Source: Casuarina equisetifolia (taxonomy: Eukaryota; Streptophyta; Magnoliopsida; Fagales; Casuarinaceae). From it: a stretch of DNA of 64,000 nucleotides. Under the pieces are notes generated by a model. It had not been told where the DNA came from, searched no databases, and saw nothing but the letters and a program-made list of their open reading frames with translations. Positions 1-12,069 of the stretch are shown here, one piece after another. Position numbers and translations under genes: made by a program. The stretch covers positions 392,001-456,000 of the forward strand of contig CM052359.1 of the NCBI GenBank assembly GCA_028551475.1, given 5' to 3'. Position 1 is the first letter of the stretch, and each line of letters opens with the position of its first letter.

Positions 1-137
1 GCTCGATTCTATAGAATTATGCAAATCAACAACAGTTCAGGCGCCATTTCATTGTATTCCAAAATTCAATAAAAAACTCCAAAACACCAAAACAGAGTTA
101 ACGCCGCACCACGAAGAAGAGAAGGTCGCTTGATTAC

Positions 138-240
138 CTGCCGATCTCGTTTACTGCCTCAGACGAGACAGAGACGGAGACAGAGAGACCTTCAATTAGG
201 GTTTTCGGGGAGGGAGAGAGATTGAGAAAGACAATCTAGG
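138..240 (-). other. possible 5'-UTR exon of a divergent gene off the left edge
   Basis: Read on the minus strand this stretch is pyrimidine-rich, contains AAACCCTAAT (a telo-box-like motif common in plant 5' leaders), and ends in GGCAG followed by GTAATC, a good splice donor at 137/138. That is what a 5'-UTR exon of a gene transcribed leftward out of the window would look like. No coding sequence of that gene can be seen, so its identity is unknown. Confidence 0.3.
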
Positions 241-1709
241 ATATAAGAAGAAGCGAAGATGTGCTTATACATAATGTTTGAAAGAATACGGATGGGGCTC
301 TGGTTCTAGAACCCCACGTCCTAAATCCCCATTCACCACCACTTTTTCACTCCATTTCCCTTCTAACTATCCTCGTTTTTCTGCCCAAACTACGTATTTT
401 GCCACCCGCCTTTTTACCACTTTAACCTTCTCTCCTCTTTCTTCTTTCTTTCTTGGACAGAAAAATTATGATCATGGAATGGAAAGATCACTTATGTAAG
501 GTCAAGTATCTACTGATGTTTGATGTTGTATAAAGTGTTTCAATTAGTCTTGAGTTAATATATGAATTAGATAATAAGTTTTTTAACATAATATTTAAGT
601 CAAAATTCTCATAGTACTTTTTTAAACTTTCATTAATTTAAATTCATACATTATCCATGTAATGTTAAATTATTATAATAAAAAAATATATTCTAATATG
701 ACTAATAATTTCATATTTTTTTTAAAAAATATATTAAAATTTATATTTATATGATAATACAACATGTATTGTCTCTATAAGTTAACTTGTAGCTTACATT
801 AATTGTAAAAAAAAATATTAAAAAAATATTAAAAAATATCGTACATAAATTTAACTTTAAATTTTATTTTAAATAAAATAAATATTCTTTTGTTACAAAA
901 GAAATGAGATTTCTTAACATATTATAAACATGAACCAAAAATTTTATAAATTAAGATACAAATAGATAAAAATATCATATGTATTGTATATAAATTTATG
1001 TAAATTTAGTATTGTGTATAAGTAGATAAAATATATCTTATGTCCAGTGAATAATATTTCAAGGTGATGTCTTCATATGGTCAAACTAGAATTAAAATTT
1101 AGGTAAGAAATAGGGGATAATTTCTATTGTTTTTATATCATTTTACTGCCCGAAGGCATTTTCGTAATTTCCTAATGACGGAATAATGCCCCGAACGAGT
1201 AACTGCGTTCGTAGTAAAAGTCAGTTAATGGATACTGACCGGCTTCGGTTACCCGCGGGGACTGAAGAGATGTCGTCCTGACCAATGAAAACCACAGCCG
1301 TCAAATTGATCAGAAGCGGAAAAATCACATTTTGAGTCCCGGCTGCTGCATACAGACTACACGTTTCATATGATGATGTCACGACCGTGACTCAGGCACG
1401 TCACTGCCCGTGAGCCTATCATAGCCCCCACCGGGCGCCACTTCCTCGACCGCCTTTTTCTTCGTCCGCTTCCATTTCAAAACCCCCTGTGAGGGTGGTC
1501 TGCTTGGACGTCGACGTTCCGATCTGAACCGGAGGCTAACGCTGATCGGAGCATCAGGTAAAGAAAACACTTCGTTTCTTATCAATTATTACGGTGTGCT
1601 TTTCTGTGGATAGATAAACCGCCGATAACTGAAATCCTCAAATGAAGGTTTATCTGGTTGGAATTTTGGCAATGGTTGAAGCTGTTTCGTAAATTCAGCT
1701 TGATTATCA
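241..1709. other. intergenic spacer and MLH3 upstream region
   Basis: Mostly AT-rich sequence (about 520-1130) with no believable coding frame, then a more balanced segment from about 1140 to 1700 just upstream of MLH3 that probably holds its promoter and 5' UTR. I see no convincing TATA box. Short open frames here show no family resemblance. Confidence 0.5.
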
Positions 1710-4700
1710 ATGATGAGCATCAGTCCCTTGCCGGAGGGAGTTCGTAGTTCGGTGCGTTCTGGGATTATCCTTTTTGACCTGACGAGGGTCGTGGAGGAGC
1801 TCGTTTTTAACAGTCTGGACGCCGGTGCAACGAAGGTGAATAATCCGAAGATTTGGGCTACGGGGGAGTTATTTTGTTGTGTGTCTAAATTGTTTGCATG
1901 GCTAGGCAATATTGAAACTCTGAGAATCAACGATTATTGTGTCAGGTATCGGTTCATGTGGGTGTCTGCGCGGGTTTTGTAAAGGTGGTAGATGATGGTT
2001 AGTTCTGGGTTCCTTTTCTGTGTTTAATCTGCATAGCACGTTCAGTTTCGTATCTTTTTTACCCATTTAACGCATTTGCAGGATCTGGTATTACGCGGGA
2101 TGGATTGGTTTTGTTAGGAGAGAGATACGGTAACCAAGTTATCAGTCATTATCATTTTGCATTTTGCTTGGATTATTTCTGGTCGATGCTTGTAATGGTT
2201 AACTGCTTATCTGATAGCCATTTTGGAGTTTGGGGAGTGGTTGGATCGCCATTATCTCAGTTGTCCTCATATCAGGATGAGTGAGAATTTCACTGAAAAT
2301 TTAAGGTTGACTTCTTAAAGAAAGAAATAGGAATGTGGTTAAAGACCGTCTAGGAAATTTTAACCTATAGCTTGATGGTTTTTGTTGATGGGTATTTAAG
2401 TAGGGTATAACCAAAGTTTTACTCAAATAGGGGAGTATCAAAGGTAGATCTCATGGAACGAATTGAGATGCATTATAAATTATGATGCATATGCTATGAG
2501 TTTGGACTTCCTAGTTAGTATTTTTATTAATTGGGTATCTGTAAATATTTGAGCAGCGACATCAAAGTTTCACCGGTTGGCTGATGTGGATTCTGATGGT
2601 GGAAGCTTTGGCTTTAGGGGAGAAGCATTAGCTTCCATTTCTGATGTCTCATTGTTGGAAATTCTGACAAAAGCTTATGGGAGACCAAATGGATATCGCA
2701 AAGTCATTAAGGCATAAGCATTCATTACAACTTCAATTTTGCTATTGCTGGAGCAGTTGCTTATTTTTCCTGCTATTAATGCAAGTTTGGCTGTGGTTGA
2801 CTTTTGTCTTGTTGTATTCAGGGTTGCAAGTGTTTATATCTTGGAATTGACGACGATAGGAAGGACGTAGGCACCACAGGTTGTAGATTATTTCATCAGC
2901 TATATCATTAGCATATTAGTATACCCCCCCAATTGAGGATATGCTGAAGCCAATTTTACGCTTTAACTCTCTCTCGGTCTATCTATTTTTAAGGAATAAA
3001 CACTCATTTTGTCATTTGAACTTCCTTTATATTTTTCTCCAAAAGGAGGGTTCCATATTTTTTTATAACAAATATTGAAGCTAGATATCTATTCTATGAT
3101 GAGTCTCAATTGGGTTATTTGGCTAGTCTAGTTTTCAGTAAAATGTTGGCTGTCCTATCTGTGTAGTTTAGTATGTGTTTTTCTTCACAAGAATAACCTG
3201 GATCATGAGGTGCTGAATTTGTACTGTTAATCTGTCAGATTGGGGAACAGGGAGACACTTTATGAGTTACTTTGGCGACTTCTAACAAGTTTTTCTAAAT
3301 ATGACTAATTCTACTGCAGCATTTTCTCTTAATAGTTTCTTTTTCCCTCAGCTAGTCAGCACTTGCTCCTAATAATTGCACATGAGCATGTATTTTGAAA
3401 CTTGATTTATGAGGATAAATTTTCTGTTCTTTATCTATGTTGACTATTATATACCATAGAGCTTCATTTTGATGCTGGACCCTTTGCAGTAAATGTCCGT
3501 GACTTATTTTACAACCAACCTGTTCGAAGGAAATATATGCAATCCAGGTTTCTTCTTCTTCTTTTTCTTCTACCCACTTTCTACTCTTGTTGTCATGTAT
3601 AAAATATGGTTCTCAATTTTCTCAAATTTGGTAATCATTGTCCTTCAGCTGGAGCTGATTTAGTCTGCTTTTGCTTTTCAATTTGCATTACTGAATCGGT
3701 AGCCCCAAGAAAGGTATTGCACTCGGTCAAGAAATGTATACTCAGGATTGCCCTTGTCCACTCACAAGTTTCTTTCAAAATTGTTGATGTTGAAAGGTGT
3801 GTTCTTGTCACATTAGAAAGTTGGAGTTGGTTTACTTATCATGCTTGGTTACTAATACTTTTTATTTTATACTCATAGTGGGGATGAGCTCCTTTGGACT
3901 CAGCCTTCTTCTCCTTTGTTTATATTGAAAAGTGGCTTTGGGTTGGAAGTCCCTCACTCTCTTCATGAATTGAACATTAGTGATGGTGTATTAAAGCTTT
4001 CTGGGTACATATCTGATCCTGTTGTTAGCTTCATAACCAAGGTAGATGATTTTTTGTTTATGATTTAAATGACTTAATATTTGCTTTATTTTTCATTTTA
4101 TTGTCTCTGCTACTAATGGTATGATGCTTTTTTTTCTTCTACAGGCCTTTCAATATGTCTGTATCCATGACTATTTATACCTGTAAACAAAGATGAAGTA
4201 ATTAGTCTGTAGGATGGTGTAAAGAGGTTGGAGATGATTTGACAATGTAAGGATTTTTTGTGACCTTCACACAAGTAGATATTAACTCACGGTTCGTGTG
4301 CAAAGGTCCAATTCATAAACTACTGAATCAATTGGCCTCAACCTTTGAGTGTCTGGATCTATGGAAAGTCAGTGATGGTTCCCAAAACCGAAAGAGAAGC
4401 AGATCCAAAGCATGTCCATCTTATGTTTTGAATCTAAGTTGCCATCGAACTCTCTATGATTTAGCTTTTGAACCATCAAAGACATATGTTGAGTTCAAGG
4501 TAAAATGCTCTCTTGGTCAATCATTTCTTCTGATTTACGGTATTTGTCAATTCTTTGTATGATTTTTTTGCCATTGTTCATTTTTTGACTTTGACTTCGT
4601 TAAGTGACTTAATGTTTAAAATCATGTCGTGGTTCTGGAGGTCTTCTTTGCTGCGGATTCAGGTTTATTAAAATTTCCATATATCTTGAGGATATTTGAC

Positions 4701-7700
4701 TTTATTATAATACTTGAAAATAGCATTATGAGATCCTTCTTTCATTTCCCTCTTTCCTTGGACGTTTATAATTCTTATCTTCTTTATGACGTAGTGGTAA
4801 ACAGGTAATCACTTAGTTATGGAGTATTTTTTCTTTTTCATTTTCTTGGAATGTATTCAAAAAAGGTAAAAATAACAAAACTGTGAGTTCACTCGGTCAA
4901 AGCACACAGAGAAAGTATTTGTCCCTCCTTTTAATGGCAGATCTTTGAAAATATGAATGATTAGTGGATCCATTGCTTTCCTTTACACCGCTGATTTTTT
5001 AATATTTATTTTTTCCTTTTCTCCTTGTTCACTATACTAGGATTGGGATACTGTACTTGCATTCACCAAGAAAGCCATCCAACAATTATGGAAGGAGAAT
5101 CCAACTTTTGGTATACACCCTACACTGAGTCTTGCTGGTAATTAACAGTAATTTCATTACCCCAGAGATTTTTTTCATGGGACTTCGTTGATCATATAGA
5201 TGACGTAATAAGAAAAGATCAAATCTGGAAGGAAGCTGAAGATGTCTTAACAGCAGATGAAGGTGGAAGTCAATGTCTTCCTGTTAGATTTTAAGCCGAT
5301 TTGTTTTCATTACATGAATGAAACTTGATCCATGTCTTAGAAGTTGTACTTCAAATTTACTTGAGTTGAAAACCTATTTAGTTGTGGCAGATGGTTATCA
5401 TCTCATGAATGCTATCTAAAAACACACTTGACTAGATAGGATGATTTCTTTTATCTCACAACTGAAAATCACCTTTTTTGTTGCTAGATTTTGTTGATGC
5501 AGATTTTTCTGAAACATCTGCAATTTCAAAAAAGAAGCACAAGACTGAAAACCATAAAGCTTTGCTTGAGATTTTCTCTTCCCCATTATCATCTGAGAAC
5601 AATCTCTTATCTGTCGAAGATCCTTTTTTGGACAACAGATCCAATGATAATTTTGACAACTGTTTAAGTTCAGCATGGGGAGTTAAGTCCCTTGAAGACG
5701 ATCCAGGTGCAAGCAATGAATTGGCAGAGATTGCTTTATCTTGTGATTTGGTTAGTGGGTGTATCGGAAAACCTTTACTGCATGGTTGCTCCTCCAAAAG
5801 CAACCTGCCACTTGAGAGGGCTTTGTTGGTAAATGATGAAGAATCTGAATTTCAAATTGATAGCTTCAGGACCAACCAGAAGCAGGCAGGTCCTGATGAT
5901 AGGGTTGATATTTTCGAAGTTGATGGCACTAACCAGAGTTTTGATATCCTTTCAAGGACCTATGGGTCAGATAAGGCGTCAACTTCTCAGGCCTTTACAA
6001 GAGAAATTACGGACTGTAGTGTGTTTACAGATTCTGATTTTCCATCAAGAGCTTTTGCAAAGTCAATCCCATTTTATGCCGATCATTTCATTGGAGAAGA
6101 TTTTATCGAATCCAGTACAAAAACAGGGATAGGAAACTTTTGCTCCAGTCACCAAACATCAAATTCTGACTGGGGTTTCCTAAGTTCAGCTCCTCTATTT
6201 CAAGAAACACCTTGGGATGTTAAGCATTCCAAGAGTGAAAATGCATGTTGGTGGAGTTCCCACTCTGCTGAAAGCACTAGTTGGCAATTTATGGAATGTG
6301 GAGAGAGGGGCCATAAATCTCGTTATGGTATCATGTCAAAGGGATCTAGCCAGGAAAATTGCTCCTCAAGTGGTAGATACAATATGCTACATGTTAATGA
6401 CTGTTTTGGTTCTGGTGGAGATACCTGCAAATTCCTTCAAGGATACAACGGACAGTATGAATTTTCTCCTGAATATGCGGACTTGTTACCTGATGAGACA
6501 GGCAACTTGCATTTGGAGTCATGTTTTAAGAATTACACAGGTATTGACCAGCATAAAAGGCAAAGGGATTTGGTAAGGCATCAACGATATGAACCAGGTC
6601 ATGTTTCCAAGGAAAGATCAAGAAGAAGCCATTCAGCTCCACCGTTTTACAAAGGAAAACGGAGGTTTTTCTCTTTGAATCATCCATCAATTATGAACGC
6701 AGAAAACCCTGAAGTCAATGCCATTCATAATGCTCTTACTTATTCAGGTTCTTTTTTTATTTGAGTTTCCTTCTAAGGCTTGGCAAAATGATGCACAGAC
6801 TAACTCAAACATGCTTGTAATCTCTTCAGAAGTTAATGGATTGAAGAATGCGAGACAACTGTCTGACAATTGCCATTTATATCATAAGCCAAGCACCGTG
6901 GAGCATTTGTCGAGTGACTCTAGGTACTTCATTTTCTTTAAGTATCCTTATTGTGGCAGTTTTAACCCACCTGTCGCTTAATTTCTCACCTACCTTGATC
7001 TTGCTGTCAGATTAGATATGGACAAGATAACAGGTGTTTCAGCAAATTCGAAGGACATTGGAAAGGGGGAAAAGTTTGAACAGTCCCCTAATTTTGACTT
7101 TCAAGATACTGCTCCAGATAGAGGTAATACCTATATTTAGGCATTAGTGTACTTCTTGTCCGTGGATGGTGCGAGTATATTTGTAATGTCAATTTAAAGA
7201 TGATTTCTCAGATATGATGTTTATAAACATAGAAGCCTTTACAGTCTTCTGCTTCCTACGTACATAATGATTTTGAGGACCTATAACATTAAATTCATGA
7301 ATAATGCTAGTAGCATTTATTAATTGGCTAAAGAGCAATAAATTTTGTCAGATTTTCGTTTAAAAAAACTTTTACCACTGATGTGTCTTTTGGCTTGTGC
7401 TTGTCCTACCAGCATATCTTCTGTGTCCTAATATGTTAATAGGGCAGCGACCCTCTGTAACTTCATCTTACAGTCTTCATCTCAGGTGAATCTCAAGATT
7501 CCTTGGATTCTTGGTCCAAATGGCAGAATTGCTCTTCCCACATAACAGTTGAGTAATTTTACAAATATGGAAGATTTTGTAGATCAGATCACGTTTTCAT
7601 TAATATTCAAGATTGTACCCTCTTTATGCAGGACAGAAATAAATCATCTGATGTGTACGACAAAAGTAACATACTTAACATCTCATCTGGATTCTTGCAT

Positions 7701-10509
7701 CTGGCCGGTGATTTATTAGTTCCTGAATCTATCAATAAGAGCTGCCTAGTGGATGCCAAAGTTCTTCAACAGGTGGATAAGAAATTCATTCCCATTGTGG
7801 GTGGCGGAATACTTGCTATTATTGACCAGGTTTATTTCACATATTTCTTCTTCTTCTTCTTTTTCCCTTCTCGATCATGCAGTATCTGCCTTTCCATATA
7901 AGTGCTAAGTTTCTTACAAAATAAGGGCAATGCGAAACTTCTGCTATACCGTTTTCTAACACTTGTAAATGTGCCTTTTTAGAAAGGCACAATCTGAATG
8001 AGATGCTTTTACATGTAAGAATACGTTCACAACTTGTCCAAGCATTGAGACACATGCACACACTTGAAAATATGCACATGCCTGCCCACACACATAGGGA
8101 AGAGAGGGAAAGGGAGAGAGGGCCATAGCGTAGGTTTTGATGGAGTTGTAACTATGGAAGTGTTCCCATTTCTACAGCATGCTGCAGATGAGAGGATCCG
8201 ACTGGAAGAACTGCGTAAGAAGGTAAAAGTGTATTTTGCTTGAACTTGTGGACATTGTTGATTAAGTGTAGCTCATAACACTGTTTGGCACTTAGGTGTT
8301 ATCTGGAGAAGCAAAGACAATTCATTATCTAGATGGCGAACAGGAGTTGGTATGTCTTAATTCGATGTTATGCTATGTTCTTTTTTGGTTTATAGAGAAT
8401 TTGAGTGTCTGAAATTCTTGAATTTAACTTAAACATAGCAATAACAGATGCTGCCCGAGATTGCCTATCAGTTACTGCAAAATTATACTGAAGAGATAAA
8501 AGTCTGGGGTTGGATCTGCAACATTCATCATCAAGATTCAAGGTTGTTCAAAAGGTACTTTCTGCCTAGCAAAACCTCATAGTTTTTTATTACATAAATA
8601 GAAAAAGACAAGACTGGTCTTGTCATCTCCTTTTCCAGCATTTTGAAATTGAAGGAGACTTTATTGCTTGAGAGGAACTAAGAAGGAATCATTGGCTGAG
8701 CCAATGTGCTTAATTGTTTTCCTGAGGCTGGATTGGAGTTCCTCCATAATATAGTTCACTATGTTCCATAGTTTCTTTTTCCTGAGACATTTTTCTTTTT
8801 ACCCTCGATTTGTGTGGTTCACGGCAGTAACTGCTCTTGCAGGAATCTGAATCTTCTTCACAAGAGGCAAGCAGTCATCAAACTTGTTGCGGTGAAGCAC
8901 CTGCTCCCTCCAAAGTTGCCTCTTATTCGATTTTTTATGACCTAGATGCATGCTCAAAGAAGATGTTTATCCATCTCAATGATATGCATAGAGCCAAAGT
9001 TAAATGGTCAATTGTTTGTACGATGGCTTTAAACAAGCCAGGTTGTTTGGGCTGCTTGAATTGATGTTAGCTCTGCTTGGCTCTATATTGTAATCGAGCT
9101 CAAGCTCAAGCATAGCCATGCTTTGTTTGGAAGAGATCAAGTCTCTAAGTGAGATATTTGGTTTACTACAGTGCAAGCCTACTAATATATTTGAATAAGT
9201 AACATGTTATTGACGAGTATGTACACTGGAAATTTTCTTGCCTTAAGCTGGAGCTCAAGTTTGAATTAGATTGTCAGGGTAAATGGCAAGCTAGAGCTTG
9301 ACCATCTCATTTTTATAAAGACTGAGCTGTTAGAAAAATTCGAATTCAAGCTCTAGCTAAGCGCAAACCTTCTATAAACTCTTCCAGGGTTTACTAGAAT
9401 TCAACTTGCTTTGGTTACAACCATAGTTGAAATCTATCGCCAATGCACATTCACTTCTTACGTTGCAATTTTGTTGCCTTCTTGTGTGTTCTTTCTTCTA
9501 TTGATTTTTGTTTATATAATGCACGTGTAGGTACCCAACATTTTAGGTGTCAATTTATCTGATGTGGATCTTTTAGAATTTCTTCAGCAGGTATTGTCTG
9601 TCACCTTTCCTCTTACTTGAATGTTTCTGTTTCTTATTCTTATTCTTTATTCTTGGCATAACTTAAACCATTAGCAACATCTTTCTAACTCCAGATTATT
9701 TTGCAATGTGTAGCTTGCTGATACAGATGGCTCATCAACAATGCCTCCATCAGTTCTTCGAGTCCTTAATATGAAAGCATGCAGAGGTACATGCTTGTTC
9801 TCACTAGAAACATACAAAAAGCTCAAGTATGGTTCCAGCTTTTTCTTGTAGGAGGAGATTTTTATGCTTTCAACATCATTTTGTGGATTATTGAGTTATT
9901 ACCTTTATAAAATATTCCCATATGTTTGGTGTTACCAAGCAAAGTGATTCTGTTTGCGCAAATCTAACTCCTGTACACTTCCTACTTCAGCTCATTGCAA
10001 ATATCTGCCTTTTAGCCAGTTTCTAGCTCTTTATCTTTATGTTGTGGAAGAAGAATCAGGTGTAGATCTTCTATGAAGATGAAGTTTCTTCTTATTTCAT
10101 CCTTACTTTTGTTCCACTCTGTCATAAGGTGCAATTATGTTTGGGGACTCCTTGTTACCTTCAGAATGCTCGCTCATTGTTGAAGAGCTAAAGCAGACAT
10201 CACTTTGTTTCCAAGTGAGTTTATATTCTCGAAAAACAGCTTACTAAGGTGGTAGTGCAAATTCATTTCGAGGGTACGAGAGAGAGAGAATTGTTCAGCT
10301 ATTTTCTTGAATGACTCTGAAAACTTTGTATGCAGTGTGCTCATGGACGTCCAACGACCATCCCCCTTGTCAACTTGGACGCCTTGCACAAGCAGATAGC
10401 AAACCTCGGACTTTCAGACGGTGAATCGAACAAGTCGTGGCATGGTTTACGTCTACATGAAGTCAATATTGAACGTGCGGCACAGAGGTTAAATTCTGCA
10501 AGAGGTTAG
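1710..10509 (+). CDS. MLH3: DNA mismatch repair protein MLH3 (MutL homologue 3)
   Basis: MutL-family protein, expected to pair with MLH1 (MutL-gamma) and nick DNA in meiotic crossover resolution and mismatch repair in the nucleus. My 25-exon model joins in frame to 1163 aa: 1710-1835, 1946-1997, 2082-2129, 2557-2711, 2822-2879, 3490-3547, 3710-3796, 3879-4041, 4145-4160, 4279-4499, 5041-5110, 5200-5262, 5488-6747, 6830-6923, 7011-7123, 7486-7547, 7632-7829, 8178-8222, 8296-8349, 8448-8554, 8843-8891, 9531-9590, 9714-9786, 10129-10214, 10336-10509. Visible motifs: GHKL ATPase VVEELVFNSLDAGAT (about 27-41), VDDGSG and GFRGEAL; the endonuclease motif DQHAADERIRLE (about 947-958); ACRGAIMFGD; and the C-terminal CAHGRPT. 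A variable linker fills the 1260-bp exon 13. The start could be Met1 or Met2, which are adjacent. Intron 4 uses a GC donor and exon 9 is only 16 nt. Exon 7 (acceptor at 3709) and exon 14 were chosen by phase and are the least certain. Confidence 0.93.
4145..4160 (+). other. MLH3: 16-nt micro-exon of MLH3 (exon 9)
   Basis: The frame from exon 8 ends in phase 0 after a Lys codon, and the conserved segment INSRFVCKGPIHKLL begins at 4279 needing one extra base. Only a tiny exon flanked by ACAG and GTATCC supplies it, giving AFQYVYINSRF, which matches the family. Without it the reading frame meets a stop within a few codons. Confidence 0.7.
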
Positions 10510-12069
10510 AGGAGGGAAGATACCATACACTTCTCCCATGTATTGGGACGTTCATTCAAACTCTTCTTTGTCATGTGGTCTCGCTTAATTCACATTTTAG
10601 AATACATTGGGCACATAAGGAGGGGTGTTGGGCGGCTTATGAACATGTATATTCATTTGTACATATGAAATCATAGTATCTTTGCGTACATATTTCCTTC
10701 ATTTTGTATCATCTTCTATAATGGGAGGGGGGGTAATAGTGAGGAAAGCTCACAAAAACCATGATTTTGGGCGTCTCCCATTTAATAACAAAGACACGAG
10801 GCTATGGACAAATTTAAATGGACTTTTGGGGGATTTATGTTGTTTTTAACGAAATATGAGACCATCCCAATTTCATTTTGCTTCGAAAGCGAAAAGCGCA
10901 ATACAAGTAGAGTCAAACGAGAGTTCATTATTCGGGGTACAAACCGAGGGAGGTTAGGACATGGAGCACTGAAGCTCACCAAGAACGACAGACTGATACA
11001 TTCAAAAAATTACAGAAGAAAATATCAACTCCATTTGGACTGTCGCAAGGGTAGGCATCAAATCTTAACTTACATTCATGAAGAAGTGTTACTCACAATG
11101 TCAAGCACTTGCATGGAAATGCTTTCCCTGAATAATTCTCTTGTTACTTCCGTATCATGGGATTTCCCAATCAGTTCTGGGTATCAGCCAATCAGTTCTG
11201 GTTATCAGCATCGCATGAGTAGATTACAATGAATGCTGTGTGAAGTCAGAATCTTAATTCAATGTTTTGAGCTGACAAACTTCAACCGCTACACAGACTA
11301 GCTTCTGTTAAAGCATTCGGAGTACATTTATCACAAGCAGCATTAGCTTAGGGGAAGCAAGAGATGGGAGACATATGAGGAATTGATTTGGACATGCCAA
11401 AGTTTCAACAACCAATAAACCCCACCCCACAGTTGTAAAGCTAAAATGCCGTGAGGTAGTTGACACTCGAATTTGGTGTCAGGTGATGGCAAACTCTATC
11501 AAAGAAAACGAAGTCAGCAGACAACCATGCACACAGAAACAAAAATGATAAGCAATTGACAGCCCTCATTTTAACCACAACACTCTTGCAAGATCCTTGT
11601 AAACTGACCAACCATGGAATGAAAAAAGCTCCTTACTACGAAATGTGATGTCTGGCCCTGCAATAAAGGCAAACAGCGTGAAATTAGCAGGAGAAATAAC
11701 CAACTAGAGAACACATTAGCAGAAGAATGAATTTGGAACAATATCGGGAAAGGTAAGTAGGACAATTTCACAACGATTTTAAAAAGGGGCACCGAAAGAA
11801 ATTAGTAGTTTAAGAGACGAAGAAGGGCATCCTGAATCCCACTTATGTTCTATATTAAGTAACAAATATGATATCTGAAAAATCAAACGAACAAGCTAAA
11901 AAACAAAGCTATGATCTACAATTTATATCAATTTGGAATTATACAGAAGCTATTCCAAATACCTCTTTTTCAAGCTCTTTTTCTCCATTCATTGATATCA
12001 GCAACAGATTGGAAACGTCACTCATTCCTGGCACGGTATTGGGACAGAGAGACAAGCAAGCACCAATGC
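10510..12069. other. convergent 3' regions of MLH3 and VPS11
   Basis: About 1.56 kb between the two stop codons. It should hold both 3' UTRs and terminators. A 142-codon open frame at 10804-11232 (+) has no recognisable domain and contains a short internal direct repeat (CCAATCAGTTCTG, about 11168-11200); I do not call it a gene. Confidence 0.45.

Noticed and set aside
10804-11232. 142-codon open frame between MLH3 and VPS11
   Set aside because: No recognisable domain, a repetitive tail, and it lies where both 3' UTRs are expected.
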